Assembly: GCA_910587455.1 (NCBI GenBank)
Contig: CAJULK010000008.1
Coordinates: 1-64,000 of the forward strand
Direction: 5' to 3'
Length of the DNA: 64,000 nucleotides
Source of the DNA: an uncultured Christensenellaceae bacterium
GTDB lineage: Bacteria; Bacillota; Clostridia; Christensenellales; Pumilibacteraceae
The notes under the pieces were generated by a model. That model searched no databases and was not told the origin of the DNA. It was given only the letters and a program-made list of their open reading frames with translations. A program made the position numbers and the translations under genes. Numbering within the stretch: the first letter of the stretch is position 1; the number at the start of each line of letters is the position of its first letter. Shown here piece after piece: positions 32,867 to 42,774 of this stretch.

Positions 32867-33745
32867 ATGAGAAGCATGACGGGATACGGAAAAGGCGTAG
32901 CGTCTCGCAACAACAGAACCGTATCCGTAGAATTGAAATCGGTAAATAACAGGTTTTTGGAGATTTCGTGTAAACTCCCCAAATCGCTGATGTATATCGA
33001 CGATGCCATACAAAAGTGCATCAAGTCGGGGATTTCGCGCGGGAGCGTGGACGTATATTTCGTATACGAAAACTTGTCCGAAACGTCTAAAAAAGTTTCC
33101 GTAGATCATGCGCTTGCTTCCGAGTATATAGCGGCTGCGAAATCTCTGCGTGCCCAATTTAGGCTCGAAGACGATTATAACGTAACGGCACTCATGCGCA
33201 CGCCCGACGTTGTGTCGGTCACAGTGCCCGAGGACGACAGGGAGACCGTAGTCGAGCTTACTAAGATCGCTACGGCTCAGGCTATAGAAAAGCTCGACGA
33301 AATGCGCAGGACCGAGGGGCGAGGAATACTCGCAGATCTCCTTAAAATAACGGACGCTCTGCAAGCTCTGCTCGAAAATGCAAAGAAGCGCGCGCCGCTT
33401 GTCGTAACGGAATACAAGAAGAATATGGTCGCTCGCGTCAAAGAGCTTATGGAAGGAAACGAGCCCGACGAAGCGAGGGTGCTCGGCGAGGTCGCGTTCT
33501 TTGCCGACAAGGTTGATATCAACGAAGAAGTGTCGCGGCTCTGTTCGCATATAGATCAGTTCAGAGCTATATGTGCGGAAAAGAACGGTTCGCAGGGGCG
33601 CAGGCTTGACTTTCTTTCGCAGGAAATGGTGCGTGAAGTCAATACCATGGGCAGCAAATCAAACGACATAACGCTTACGGGCTACGTCGTTGCGATGAAA
33701 AACGAAGTGGAAAAACTCAAAGAACAAATAAGGAATGTAGAATAA
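32867..33745 (+). CDS. yicC: YicC family endoribonuclease-like protein
   Basis: A 292-residue YicC/YloC protein, with the diagnostic RSMTGYGKG N-terminus, LKSVNNRFLEI, and the C-terminal QGRRLDFLSQEMVREVNTMGSKSND segment (DUF1732 part). Family members cleave RNA and affect mRNA stability. The start at 32867 follows CGAGGTG; a GTG at 32861 is in frame but falls inside the ribosome site. Its stop overlaps the gmk start by 1 nt. Confidence 0.95.
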   Translation: MRSMTGYGKGVASRNNRTVSVELKSVNNRFLEISCKLPKSLMYIDDAIQKCIKSGISRGSVDVYFVYENLSETSKKVSVDHALASEYIAAAKSLRAQFRLEDDYNVTALMRTPDVVSVTVPEDDRETVVELTKIATAQAIEKLDEMRRTEGRGILADLLKITDALQALLENAKKRAPLVVTEYKKNMVARVKELMEGNEPDEARVLGEVAFFADKVDINEEVSRLCSHIDQFRAICAEKNGSQGRRLDFLSQEMVREVNTMGSKSNDITLTGYVVAMKNEVEKLKEQIRNVE

Positions 33746-34350
33746 TGGAAAAGGGACTGCTTATAGTTATCTCCGGCCCGTCGGGCGCCGGCAAAGGTAC
33801 GATATATCGCAATATTATCGAACGCACGGACATCAAGCGTTCGGTTTCCGTAACTACGCGCAAACCGCGACCGGGCGAGATCGACGGCGTCGATTATTTT
33901 TTCAGATCCGAGGAAGAATATCAACAGATGATAGCCGCGGGCGAGTTTTTGGAAACAGCGGAAGTTTACAAGAACTATTACGGCACGCCCAAAGCACCGG
34001 TATTCGAAAACCTTCGCAACGGCAACGACGTTTTGTTCGAGGTGGACGTGCACGGCGCAAAGTCGATCAAGAAGAAATATCCCGAAGCTATCGAGATCTT
34101 CATAATGACGCCCGATTTCGATGTTTTGGAAAAGAGATTGCGCGGGCGCGGGACCGAAACCGAATCGAGTCTTAAAACGCGGCTCGGCTCGGCAAAGCGC
34201 GAACTTTCCAAGTACGAAATGTTCGATTACATAGTGCTGAACGATGACGCGGAAGAAGCAACCGCTCGCGTTCTCGACATTATCACGGCAGAAAAGTGCC
34301 GAGTAAAGAACAATACCGATATCATACAAAAATTATTAAATCAGGCATAA
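33745..34350 (+). CDS. gmk: Guanylate kinase
   Basis: A 201-residue GMP kinase (ATP + GMP to ADP + GDP). The P-loop is ISGPSGAGKGTIYR (about residues 8-21), followed by the GMP-binding TTRKPRPGEIDGVDYFF (about 36-52) and the lid. Its length is normal. It sits between yicC and rpoZ, the standard Bacillota order yicC-gmk-rpoZ-coaBC-priA. Confidence 0.98.
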   Translation: MEKGLLIVISGPSGAGKGTIYRNIIERTDIKRSVSVTTRKPRPGEIDGVDYFFRSEEEYQQMIAAGEFLETAEVYKNYYGTPKAPVFENLRNGNDVLFEVDVHGAKSIKKKYPEAIEIFIMTPDFDVLEKRLRGRGTETESSLKTRLGSAKRELSKYEMFDYIVLNDDAEEATARVLDIITAEKCRVKNNTDIIQKLLNQA

Positions 34351-34363
34351 AGAGGTGCAAAAC

Positions 34364-34561
34364 ATGTTAGTAGATCCGCCCATCGATAAACTCGTAGAAA
34401 AAGTAGGCAACAAATACGCGCTTGTGGGACTTTTGTCCAAGCGTGCGCGCACTCTCATGGAAAAGCGCCATGATTATCTCGAGCATGAGAACATCGGCGC
34501 GGTTTCTCTCGCCGCCAAAGAAGTTGTAGACGGCAAGGTCGAGGGTGTGGAAGAAGGCTGA
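34364..34561 (+). CDS. rpoZ: RNA polymerase subunit omega
   Basis: A 65-residue omega subunit. DKLVEKVGNKYALVGLLSKRAR contains the conserved core helix, and AVSLAAKEVVDGKV ends it. AGAGG lies 8 nt before the ATG at 34364, which is 13 bp after gmk; the open frame begins slightly upstream at a GTG but the ribosome site favours the ATG. Confidence 0.92.
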   Translation: MLVDPPIDKLVEKVGNKYALVGLLSKRARTLMEKRHDYLEHENIGAVSLAAKEVVDGKVEGVEEG

Positions 34562-35747
34562 ACCGTTGAGTTTTTCGGGCAAGACAATTCTCGTTGCGGT
34601 AAGCGGCGGAATAGCGGCGTATAAGACGTGTTATCTTGTATCGAAACTCGTCAAGACGGGCGCGTCGGTTCATGTAACGATGACCCGAAATGCGACCGAG
34701 TTTGTATCTCCGCTGACATTCGAAACGCTTTCGCATAACCGTGTTACGGTCGATACGTTCGACCGTGATTTTACGTGGGAAGTCGAACACGTATCGCTTG
34801 CGAAAAAAGCCGATCTGTGTATTATCGCGCCCGCTACGGCAAATGTGATAGCCAAGATCGCATGCGGAATCGCCGATGATTTCGTTACGACAACCGTGCT
34901 TGCGTGCAAATGTCCGATAATTTTTGCGCCGGCCATGAATACCGCGATGTTCGAAAATGAGGCGACGCAAAAAAATATAGCAACGCTTGTCGGGCGCGGA
35001 TTCGTACCCGTTTACGGAGAAAGCGGTTATCTTGCTTGCGGCGACGTCGGATCGGGACGTATGGCTGAGCCCGATAAATTATACGCAGCCGCATGCGCCG
35101 TGTTCGGAATGTCCGAAGATCTTTCGGGTAAAACGGTGCTTATAACTTCGGGTGCCACTCGCGAACCGATTGATCCCGTTCGGTTTATTACAAATCGGTC
35201 GAGCGGAAAGATGGGGTATGCGCTCGCAACGGCAGCTCATCGTCGCGGCGCGAAAGTGATTTATATCAAAGGATTTACGAATAAATTCGATATACCGACT
35301 ACATTCGATGTCATCGATGTGCAGACTACCGAAGATATGCTCGAAGCGGTTAAATCCAAAATCGGCGAAGCCGATTATATAATAATGGCTGCGGCGCCAT
35401 GCGATTATAAGATGACGCCCGCGCAACAAAAGATCAAGAGCGCGAAACTTGATCTCGAGCTTGTGAAAGCACCCGATTGTGCAGCCTGGGCGGGAAACCA
35501 CAAAGGTAGATCCAAGCTCGTGATATTTGCTGCCGAAACTGAAAACGGTTGCGATAACGCCTGTAAAAAACTCGTTGCAAAAAATGCGGACATGGCGGTT
35601 CTTAACGACGTCACGGCGGCGGGCGCAGGGTTTGACGTCGATACCGATATAGCAACTCTTATCACTTCGAACGGTGCGGAAAGTCTGCCGCTTATGCGAA
35701 AGAGCGAGCTTGCCGACATTGTCCTTGACAGAATGTTATCGTTATGA
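34545..35747 (+). CDS. coaBC: Bifunctional phosphopantothenoylcysteine decarboxylase/synthetase CoaBC
   Basis: A 400-residue two-domain CoA enzyme. CoaC (about 1-190) has VSGGIAAYK, the catalytic EHVSLA His, APAMNTAMF with its Asn, and YLACGDVGSGRMAE with its Cys. CoaB (about 195-400) has TSGATREPIDPVRF and NRSSGKMGYALA. The start is uncertain: GTG at 34545 overlaps rpoZ by 17 nt, TTG at 34566 lies 4 nt after it; both precede the conserved SGKTILVAVSGG. It overlaps priA by 4 nt. Confidence 0.95.
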   Translation: MWKKAEPLSFSGKTILVAVSGGIAAYKTCYLVSKLVKTGASVHVTMTRNATEFVSPLTFETLSHNRVTVDTFDRDFTWEVEHVSLAKKADLCIIAPATANVIAKIACGIADDFVTTTVLACKCPIIFAPAMNTAMFENEATQKNIATLVGRGFVPVYGESGYLACGDVGSGRMAEPDKLYAAACAVFGMSEDLSGKTVLITSGATREPIDPVRFITNRSSGKMGYALATAAHRRGAKVIYIKGFTNKFDIPTTFDVIDVQTTEDMLEAVKSKIGEADYIIMAAAPCDYKMTPAQQKIKSAKLDLELVKAPDCAAWAGNHKGRSKLVIFAAETENGCDNACKKLVAKNADMAVLNDVTAAGAGFDVDTDIATLITSNGAESLPLMRKSELADIVLDRMLSL

Positions 35748-37942
35748 TAGCGAGGATTATCGTTGACATTTCGGCGAGCGACGTTGACCGTGTTTTCGAT
35801 TACCGCGCGATAGACGGCGTCGAACGCGGATCGCGCGTTTTTGTGCCGTTCGGACGGCAAAACGTCGAAGGATACGTGATCGAGCTTACCGATTCGACAG
35901 ATGTTCCGCCCGAAAAATTGAAAGACGTAGTTTCGGTTCTCGACGACAGACCTGTAATTTCCGACGAATTTTTACGGCTTTGCGATTTTATGACGGAAAG
36001 ATTCCGTCTGCGCAAAATAGACGTGTTCAGGCTTTTGCTGCCCGCTAAAATGCGCGGCGGAAGAATAAAGGCACTCGAAAAGAATATCGTATATATCAAT
36101 CCGGAATATGCTGACGTCGATCCCGCGCTGTTTATAAAAAAGACCGCACATTCTCAACTCGAAATATTCGAATATGTGCGCGAAGCCGAAACCGCTGAGC
36201 AAAGTTTTCTCAATGCCGAATATTCGGCGGCTGCGGTAAGAAATCTGATTAACCGCGGAGTATTTCTCGTTCGTCGCGAAAACGTTTTGCGTACTCCGTA
36301 TAAGAATATAGTGCAAAAAGATTGCGCCGTGACTTTGACCGACGAACAGTCTGCCGCGGTCGATACTATAATGTCATCCGACAAGCCGACATTGCTTTTC
36401 GGCGTAACGGGAAGCGGAAAGACAGAGGTGTATTTGCACTGCATAGAAAAGGTGCTTGCGGAAGGTAAGACGGCTATAATGCTCGTGCCCGAGATATCGC
36501 TTACGCCGCAGGTAATGCGTGTGTTCAGATCGCGGTTCGGCGACGATGTGGCGCTTCTTCATTCGGGTTTGGGCGACGGCGAACGGTTTGACGAATGGCG
36601 ACGGCTTTTGACGGGTGAAGCGCGAGTGGCAGTGGGCGCTCGTTCCGCTATATTCGCACCGCTCGGAAACGTCGGATTGATAGTGATCGACGAAGAGCAC
36701 GATACTTCGTACATATCGGAATCGAATCCGAGATTTATTACGCGCGAGGTTGCGTTTTTTCGTGCTGATTATAACGGCGCCAAGGTCGTTATGGGTTCGG
36801 CTACACCGTCGATAGAAAGCTATTACAATGCCGAGCAGGGCAATTATACGCTTTGCGGATTGCCAAACAGGGTCAATAAAAGGAAACTGCCCGATATAGA
36901 TATCGTCAATATGTGCAGCGAAACGACGTACGGTAACTCGGGCATGTTTTCGGCTGCGCTCGTAAATGCGCTTGACGAATGCTTAAAGTCTGGAAATCAG
37001 GCAATACTGTTTCTTAACAGACGCGGCTACAGTTCGTATGTTATGTGCAAGAAGTGCGGATATGTAGCCAAGTGCGACGATTGCGACGTTTCGCTCGTAT
37101 ATCATAAAGACGAAAATATTCTTAAATGCCATTACTGTCAGCGGCGTTACGCTATGCTCGACCTCTGTCCGAACTGTAAAAGTCCGCATATCAAGCAAGG
37201 CTTTATCGGCACCGAGCGTGTGGTCGAACAGGTTAATAAGATGTTTCCGTCCGCGCGGGTCATTCGCATGGATAACGATACGACGCGTACAAAGGACGCG
37301 CATTTGAAACTTCTCGGCGATTTTTCCGAAGGTAATGCAGACATACTTGTCGGGACGCAAATGGTCGCCAAAGGGCATGATTTTGCGAACGTTACGCTTG
37401 TAGGCATAATCGACGCGGATATGAGTTTGCATTTTTCCGATTTTCGTGCCGTCGAGCGCACGTTTCAGCTTATTACGCAGGTCGCGGGGCGCGCGGGGCG
37501 CGAGAACAAACCTGGCAGAGTGATACTTCAAACTTACACGCCGGGGCATTACGTCTACCGATATGCGACGGCGTACGATTATGTCGGGTTTTACGGCAAG
37601 GAAATAAATCTTCTGCATGCTACCGGTTTTCCGCCGTTTACCGAGATATTGCGGCTTCTCGTTTCATGCGATAATGAGGACATGGCGCTCGAAGCAACTC
37701 GTTTCGCTACCGAAAAAATCAGAGAGATATCCGCGAAAAACCCCGATGACTTCGTATATCTCGGCGCTATGCGCTCGCCTAAAAAACGAATACAGTCCAA
37801 ATACCGAATGCAGGTTTTGATGCGCATACGTCCGAATAGAGACGCGGTGCGAAGAAGCGTGTATTCGGTTGCAAACGAACTGTCGGAAATGTTTCCGCAG
37901 GTCACGTGTTTTACAGAAATAAATCCAAACGATTTGAGTTAG
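35744..37942 (+). CDS. priA: Primosomal protein N' (PriA helicase)
   Basis: A 732-residue replication-restart helicase. The N-terminal 3'-DNA-binding domain occupies about 1-105. The helicase core has GVTGSGKTEVY (about 225-235) and a DEEHD box (about 320). A zinc-binding insertion holds CKKCGYVAKCDDC and CHYCQRRYAML...CPNC (about 430-485). The C-terminal GTQMVAKGHDF and QVAGRAGRE motifs are intact. It begins in a 4-nt overlap with coaBC and is followed by def 10 bp later. Confidence 0.97.
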   Translation: MIARIIVDISASDVDRVFDYRAIDGVERGSRVFVPFGRQNVEGYVIELTDSTDVPPEKLKDVVSVLDDRPVISDEFLRLCDFMTERFRLRKIDVFRLLLPAKMRGGRIKALEKNIVYINPEYADVDPALFIKKTAHSQLEIFEYVREAETAEQSFLNAEYSAAAVRNLINRGVFLVRRENVLRTPYKNIVQKDCAVTLTDEQSAAVDTIMSSDKPTLLFGVTGSGKTEVYLHCIEKVLAEGKTAIMLVPEISLTPQVMRVFRSRFGDDVALLHSGLGDGERFDEWRRLLTGEARVAVGARSAIFAPLGNVGLIVIDEEHDTSYISESNPRFITREVAFFRADYNGAKVVMGSATPSIESYYNAEQGNYTLCGLPNRVNKRKLPDIDIVNMCSETTYGNSGMFSAALVNALDECLKSGNQAILFLNRRGYSSYVMCKKCGYVAKCDDCDVSLVYHKDENILKCHYCQRRYAMLDLCPNCKSPHIKQGFIGTERVVEQVNKMFPSARVIRMDNDTTRTKDAHLKLLGDFSEGNADILVGTQMVAKGHDFANVTLVGIIDADMSLHFSDFRAVERTFQLITQVAGRAGRENKPGRVILQTYTPGHYVYRYATAYDYVGFYGKEINLLHATGFPPFTEILRLLVSCDNEDMALEATRFATEKIREISAKNPDDFVYLGAMRSPKKRIQSKYRMQVLMRIRPNRDAVRRSVYSVANELSEMFPQVTCFTEINPNDLS

Positions 37943-37952
37943 AGGTGGTTTT

Positions 37953-38402
37953 ATGGCAATACGTCAAATCTACAAGGTCGGCGACGACGTGCTTCGCATG
38001 GTAAGCAAGCCCGTGACCGAATTCGACGACAAACTGTCCGAACTTATGGACGACATGATAGATACGCTTATTTATGCGGACGGCGCGGGGCTTGCCGCGC
38101 CGCAAGTAGGTGTTTCGAAGCGAATATTCGTTGCGACGTTCGACGGCGGAAACACTATAATAGAAGCGGTCAACCCCGTAATAGTAAAGACAAAGGGCAA
38201 GCGAGTAGCGCCGGAGGGCTGTCTGTCCATACCAAAGATCAGCGAGAAAGTGGAGCGCCCTCGTCAGGTCGTAGTTCATGCGTTCGACAGGCACGGCAAT
38301 CCTATAGAGTTACGCGCGAGCGGCTTTAATGCGGCGTGTTTCTGCCACGAGATAGATCATCTCGACGGTATCCTTTTTACCGATAAGTCCGTGAGGAAAT
38401 AA
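37953..38402 (+). CDS. def: Peptide deformylase
   Basis: A 149-residue metalloenzyme that removes the N-formyl group from new proteins. All three motifs are present: GAGLAAPQVG (about 47-56), EGCLSIP (about 89-95) and HEIDHLDG (about 131-138), giving the Cys and two His metal ligands. The def-fmt-rsmB order is standard; AGAGGTGG precedes the ATG. Confidence 0.98.
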   Translation: MAIRQIYKVGDDVLRMVSKPVTEFDDKLSELMDDMIDTLIYADGAGLAAPQVGVSKRIFVATFDGGNTIIEAVNPVIVKTKGKRVAPEGCLSIPKISEKVERPRQVVVHAFDRHGNPIELRASGFNAACFCHEIDHLDGILFTDKSVRK

Positions 38403-38406
38403 GCGC

Positions 38407-39324
38407 ATGAAAGTTCTTTTTATGGGTACGCCCGAATTTGCCGTTGCGAGCTTGTCGGCGCTTATTCGTTCACGGCATAAAGTCGTCGGCGTAGTGACGC
38501 AGCCTGACAGAGCGGTCAAGCACGGTAAGTACGAGACGGGCGCTGTGAAAAAATTTGCTCTCGAAAACGGTTTGTCTGTTTTTCAACCCGTCAAGATACG
38601 CGACGCCGTCGAGACTCTGAAAGGATACGGTGCGGATATAGCCGTGACTGCCGCGTACGGGCAGTTGCTTACTTCGGATGTGCTTAACGCTTTCCCTAAC
38701 GGTGTGATCAACGTGCATGCTTCGTTGCTTCCGAAATACCGCGGTGCGTCGCCGATAGCGTCGGCTATACTCTGCGGCGAGCGCGAAACGGGCGTTACTA
38801 TAATGCGCACGGAATTGGGCTTGGATACGGGCGATATTCTGTCCGTGGCAAAGACGGCTATATGTGCGTCCGAAACGGCGGGCGAGCTTACGGCGCGGCT
38901 TTCGGAAATAGGTGCGAAACTTTTGGTCGATACGCTCGACGATTTCGATAATATTGTTCCGATACCGCAGGACGGGGCGCTTGCCACTCATTGCAGGACC
39001 ATAAAAAAAGACGAGCAATTTATAGATTTTACGCGCACTTCGACCGAAGTTGTCAATATGATACGCGCGTATTCGCCGTTGCCTTGCGCCAAAACGGACA
39101 TAAACGGCGAAGTATATAAAATATACGCTGCCGAAGAAACCGACGGGACAAGTGCGAAAGCGGGCGAAATTTTGCGTTCTGACAGTGCGCTCGTCATAGC
39201 TTGCGGCACAGGGGCCATAAAAGTTTCGAAGATACAGGCACCGTCTAAGCGCGCTCTCGATGCGAGCGAATTTTTGCGCGGAAGAAAATTCGAAACAGGG
39301 GTGATCTGTGGAAAACCGCAGTAA
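38407..39324 (+). CDS. fmt: Methionyl-tRNA formyltransferase
   Basis: A 305-residue formyltransferase that formylates initiator Met-tRNA with 10-formyl-THF. MGTPEFAVASLSAL at the start, NVHASLLPKYRGASPIASAI (about 103-122) with the catalytic Asn/His/Asp set, and the C-terminal OB-like domain (about 205-305) are present. It lies 4 bp after def and overlaps rsmB by 17 nt. Confidence 0.97.
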   Translation: MKVLFMGTPEFAVASLSALIRSRHKVVGVVTQPDRAVKHGKYETGAVKKFALENGLSVFQPVKIRDAVETLKGYGADIAVTAAYGQLLTSDVLNAFPNGVINVHASLLPKYRGASPIASAILCGERETGVTIMRTELGLDTGDILSVAKTAICASETAGELTARLSEIGAKLLVDTLDDFDNIVPIPQDGALATHCRTIKKDEQFIDFTRTSTEVVNMIRAYSPLPCAKTDINGEVYKIYAAEETDGTSAKAGEILRSDSALVIACGTGAIKVSKIQAPSKRALDASEFLRGRKFETGVICGKPQ

Positions 39325-40576
39325 CGACAAAGCAGCTGCAGGCGCGGCAAATGCGGCTGCGCAGGTTGACAGAGCTGTATATACGGCGCTTGCCGACGTG
39401 TTGATAGACGGCGCATTCTGTGCAAGAGCCGTTACAAAAGCATTGGCTATGCTCAAGGACGGAAGATCGCACCCGTTTGTCACGAGTGCGTTTTACGGGG
39501 TGCTCGACAATAATGTCAGGCTCGAAAAAGCTATATCGTGTTTATGCGAAAAAGCTCCGGATAAAAAGTCTGCCGTCGTACTTAAAATAGGAATATATTA
39601 CTGCAATTACGCCGATATGCCTCATTATGCGGCGGTAAACCGAATAGTCGATCTTGCGAAAAAAGTCGGGGTTTTCAGCGGATTCGTCAATGCCGTTCTT
39701 AAAAAGTCGATAGGCTTCGAGCCGACGTTTGCGTCCGAGTTGGAGAGATTTTCGTATTTGCACAATGCTCCCGAATGGTTGTGTAAAATGCTCGTTTCAG
39801 ATTACGGCGAAGTTCGCGCGGCGGCATTGCTCGACGCAAAGATACCTGATAAAACGCATGTACGTCCGATAGCGGGGCGCAGCGACATCGAATATTTCAA
39901 ACGCAAGTTGGGCAATGCCGAATCTTCCGAGTGCGGATGCTATTGTGACAAACGCGATCTCGAAAGACTCGACAAGAGCGAATATGCCGTACAGTCGCTG
40001 TCGTCTATGCGCGCGGTAAATGCGTACATAAAAGGTCTAAGCGGCGGCGACGTACTCGATCTTTGTGCGGCGCCGGGCGGAAAATCAATATTTTTGAGCG
40101 AAGCCGGCAATTTTAAGGTGACGGCATGCGATATTTATCCGCACAAGCTCGAACTCATGCGCGGCTATGCCAAAAAGTTGGGCGCTCGAATCAAAATAGA
40201 ACTCAACGACGCTACGGTGCGCAACGAAAAGTTTGTTAATTCGTTTGACGTAGTTGTCGCCGATTGTCCGTGCAGCGGCACGGGTACGCTCAAATCCAAA
40301 CCCGATATACTTATAAAACGAAAGCCGTCGGACATTGCGGGGCTTTGCGAATTGCAAAGCAAGATATTAAACGTCGCAAGCGAATATTGCCGCGTAGGCG
40401 GAGTCTTGTGTTATTCAACATGTTCGGTATTGTGTTGCGAGAACGAAAAGATACGCGATAAATTTTTGCAAGAGCATGGCGGATTCGAGGCGTTGGACAC
40501 GGTAAAACTTTTGCCCGATGCCGATAAGTGCGACGGATTTTTTATCACGCGATTCAAAAAGGTAGGCAAATCGTGA
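39308..40576 (+). CDS. rsmB: 16S rRNA (cytosine967-C5)-methyltransferase RsmB
   Basis: A 422-residue RsmB (Sun). The N-terminal NusB-like RNA-binding domain (about 15-140) includes HPFVTSAFYGVLDN. The methyltransferase domain has DLCAAPGGKS (about 243-252), VVADCPCSGTGTL and CYSTCSVLCCENEKI with the two catalytic Cys. The start is GTG at 39308 inside fmt. It overlaps rlmN by 1 nt (TGATG). Confidence 0.95.
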   Translation: MENRSNDKAAAGAANAAAQVDRAVYTALADVLIDGAFCARAVTKALAMLKDGRSHPFVTSAFYGVLDNNVRLEKAISCLCEKAPDKKSAVVLKIGIYYCNYADMPHYAAVNRIVDLAKKVGVFSGFVNAVLKKSIGFEPTFASELERFSYLHNAPEWLCKMLVSDYGEVRAAALLDAKIPDKTHVRPIAGRSDIEYFKRKLGNAESSECGCYCDKRDLERLDKSEYAVQSLSSMRAVNAYIKGLSGGDVLDLCAAPGGKSIFLSEAGNFKVTACDIYPHKLELMRGYAKKLGARIKIELNDATVRNEKFVNSFDVVVADCPCSGTGTLKSKPDILIKRKPSDIAGLCELQSKILNVASEYCRVGGVLCYSTCSVLCCENEKIRDKFLQEHGGFEALDTVKLLPDADKCDGFFITRFKKVGKS

Positions 40577-41619
40577 TGCAACTTTTGTGCGATTTATCCG
40601 AATCGGAGCTTGCCGATGTGATTTCGGCACTCGGCGAGCCGAAATATCGCGTAAAGCAGATTATGCGTCATATAGTCGCATACGATTCATTTGCCGAGTA
40701 TACGGATATTCCGAAGCGCATCGTCGCTGCTCTGTCCGAAAAATATATCGACGTCGCGCTGAAAGAAAAAACACGCGTTACGGCATCGGACGGAGCGATA
40801 CGGTATCTTTTCGAAACATTTGACGGCGATCTTGTAGAATCGGTATTTTTGCCACACGATTACGGTAACAGCGTGTGCGTGTCGTGTCAAGTTGGATGCG
40901 CAATGGGCTGCGTGTTTTGCGCTTCCGGACACTACGGACTGAAGCGCAATCTTTCCGCAGGCGAAATACTTTCGCAAGTGCTGTTTATCGCGCGCGACAG
41001 AAAGCCAGACGGAGTGCAAAAAATAGTCATGATGGGGAGCGGATCTCCGCTTGCCAATTACGAAAACACGCTAAAATTCATTAAATCGGTCAATTCGCCT
41101 AACGGTCTAAACATAGGTATGAGGTCGATTTCCGTTTCGACGTGCGGTTTGCCGCGGCGAATGGAGAGTCTTGCCGCTGACGGTTTTTCGGGAACTTTGT
41201 CGCTGTCGCTTCATGCCGCCACCGATGAAAAGCGTAAAAAAATAATGCGAGTCGCGGAAAACTATACCGTTAAAGAGTGTGTAGCTGCGCTTAAAAAATA
41301 TTTCGAAGCCACGGGACGGCGCGTCATCGTCGAGTATATACTTATCGACGGTTTCAACATGAGTGACGAGGACGCCGCCGAGCTGAAAAAACTTCTCGGC
41401 GGGTTGTGTTGCCATATAAATCTTATTCCGCTGAATCCAACAGATAGCTGCGATCTCAAACCGTGTTCCAAAAAACGCGCGTACGAATTCGAAGCGCGGC
41501 TTAAAAAACTCGGGCTTTCGGCGTCGGTCAGGCGCTCGATGGGGTCGGACGTTGCCGGGGCGTGCGGTCAGCTCAAAAACAGAACGGCGGAAGCCGAGCA
41601 AAAATTAAGATCGGATTAA
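40576..41619 (+). CDS. rlmN: Dual-specificity 23S rRNA/tRNA adenine-C2 methyltransferase RlmN
   Basis: A 347-residue radical SAM methyltransferase that makes m2A2503 in 23S rRNA and m2A37 in tRNA. The cluster motif is CAMGCVFC (near 107-115), SLHAATDEKRKKIM marks the barrel, and the methyl-carrying Cys is in AGACGQL near the C-terminus (usual ACGQL). The conserved MGSGSPLANYEN (usual MGxGEPLxNY) has Ser for Glu. The start ATG at 40576 overlaps the rsmB stop. Confidence 0.96.
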   Translation: MQLLCDLSESELADVISALGEPKYRVKQIMRHIVAYDSFAEYTDIPKRIVAALSEKYIDVALKEKTRVTASDGAIRYLFETFDGDLVESVFLPHDYGNSVCVSCQVGCAMGCVFCASGHYGLKRNLSAGEILSQVLFIARDRKPDGVQKIVMMGSGSPLANYENTLKFIKSVNSPNGLNIGMRSISVSTCGLPRRMESLAADGFSGTLSLSLHAATDEKRKKIMRVAENYTVKECVAALKKYFEATGRRVIVEYILIDGFNMSDEDAAELKKLLGGLCCHINLIPLNPTDSCDLKPCSKKRAYEFEARLKKLGLSASVRRSMGSDVAGACGQLKNRTAEAEQKLRSD

Positions 41620-41645
41620 AAATTGCGGAGCGTTGCGGCAAGTTA

Positions 41646-41674
41646 TTGACAATGATATAATTTTGTGATATATT
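41646..41674 (+). promoter_or_regulatory. Promoter of the SPFH/zinc-ribbon gene
   Basis: TTGACA (41646-41651) and TATATT (41669-41674) are separated by 17 bp. AGGGGAG lies before the ATG at 41706. Confidence 0.8.
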
Positions 41675-41705
41675 CATCATATAATCAAAAGGGGAGTTTA
41701 TATAT

Positions 41706-42761
41706 ATGGGAAAAACGCAGATCATCAAATTCGAACAGAATGTCAACAACATCGCAATAGACAATACTGACGTTTTGTTTGTAAGAGTCAAGGACGTTGT
41801 ATTCGACGCGGACGCGCGTTTCGAAGTGCCGTATTCGCACTACGCGTTCATGATAAAAGGCGGCGGTAGCGGAAGGCTTTATCCGAGCGGGACTTATCCT
41901 GTTTTCGACGACAAAAAAGAAATGAAACAATGGAAGAAAGAGGGGTTCGGCGTCGAAATAGTATACATGCCGCGCGATACGAATATTCTCATAAAGTGGG
42001 GTACGCCCGAGCGCATTACATACAGAGACAAACGTACAAACAGGGTCGTTTCCGTCGGAGCGCGCGGACAGTTCGGAATCACAATATCCAACTACGAGCA
42101 ATTTTTCCGCAAGGTCGTAGGTGCGAGAAACGAGTTTAATCTCAATGATTTTCAGCAGCAGTTTACTGCGGAAGTTGCGAATAATTTTGCAGACTGTTTT
42201 TTGCGCGTAGTAGACGAAGCGAATCTTTCTTACGACATGTTTGATGCCAATCGTAAGGCAATAGGCGATAAGATCGGGGAAATTTTGAGCGAGGAGTTCA
42301 ACAGATCTTGGGGAATAACGTTGCGCAAGTTTATAATCGTCGGGGTCGGTATTACTTCCGATTCCGCAGATCAGGTCGAAAACGTGCTGCGCGAGGACGA
42401 GCGTAAAAAGAAACTCGAAGAAGACAGAGCCGAGCTGGACCGCGAAAAGGCCGAGCGCGAGCGGCTTGACGATAAGCGTTGGGAACGCGAAAAGTTCCTT
42501 AAACAGCTCGAAGTGCAGGATAAAGCCAATTATTATGACGCGCTTAAATATATGGGCGGCGACGCATCGGGATCTAAGAGCCCGCCGAAAACGCCCGATA
42601 CACATTGTCCTAAGTGCGGATCCGAACATTCGCCGTCCGACAAATTCTGTCCTAAATGCGGAGAGAGCCTGTCTTCGGCGCCGCGCTTCTGCCCGAACTG
42701 CGGCAAGTCTAACGACAGCGGGTCGTCGTTCTGCTCGGGTTGCGGCAAAAAATTAATATAG
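41706..42761 (+). CDS. SPFH-domain protein with C-terminal zinc ribbons
   Basis: 351 residues. About 20-220 form an SPFH/band-7-like domain of the type in B. subtilis YdjI ('virion core protein'-like), with no membrane segment. About 225-270 is a highly charged coiled coil (REDERKKKLEEDRAELDREKAERE). The tail has four CxxC pairs making two zinc ribbons (CPKC...CPKC at about 296-318; CPNC...CSGC at about 328-348). YdjI-type proteins recruit partners at the membrane during envelope stress; that role is inferred. It has its own promoter, and a small helical partner follows 13 bp later. Confidence 0.8.
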   Translation: MGKTQIIKFEQNVNNIAIDNTDVLFVRVKDVVFDADARFEVPYSHYAFMIKGGGSGRLYPSGTYPVFDDKKEMKQWKKEGFGVEIVYMPRDTNILIKWGTPERITYRDKRTNRVVSVGARGQFGITISNYEQFFRKVVGARNEFNLNDFQQQFTAEVANNFADCFLRVVDEANLSYDMFDANRKAIGDKIGEILSEEFNRSWGITLRKFIIVGVGITSDSADQVENVLREDERKKKLEEDRAELDREKAERERLDDKRWEREKFLKQLEVQDKANYYDALKYMGGDASGSKSPPKTPDTHCPKCGSEHSPSDKFCPKCGESLSSAPRFCPNCGKSNDSGSSFCSGCGKKLI

Positions 42762-42774
42762 GGGGCTTAATATA

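Noticed and set aside
38470..39483. 337-residue minus-strand frame across fmt and rsmB
   Set aside because: Overlaps two well-identified genes on the opposite strand and shows no recognisable domain.
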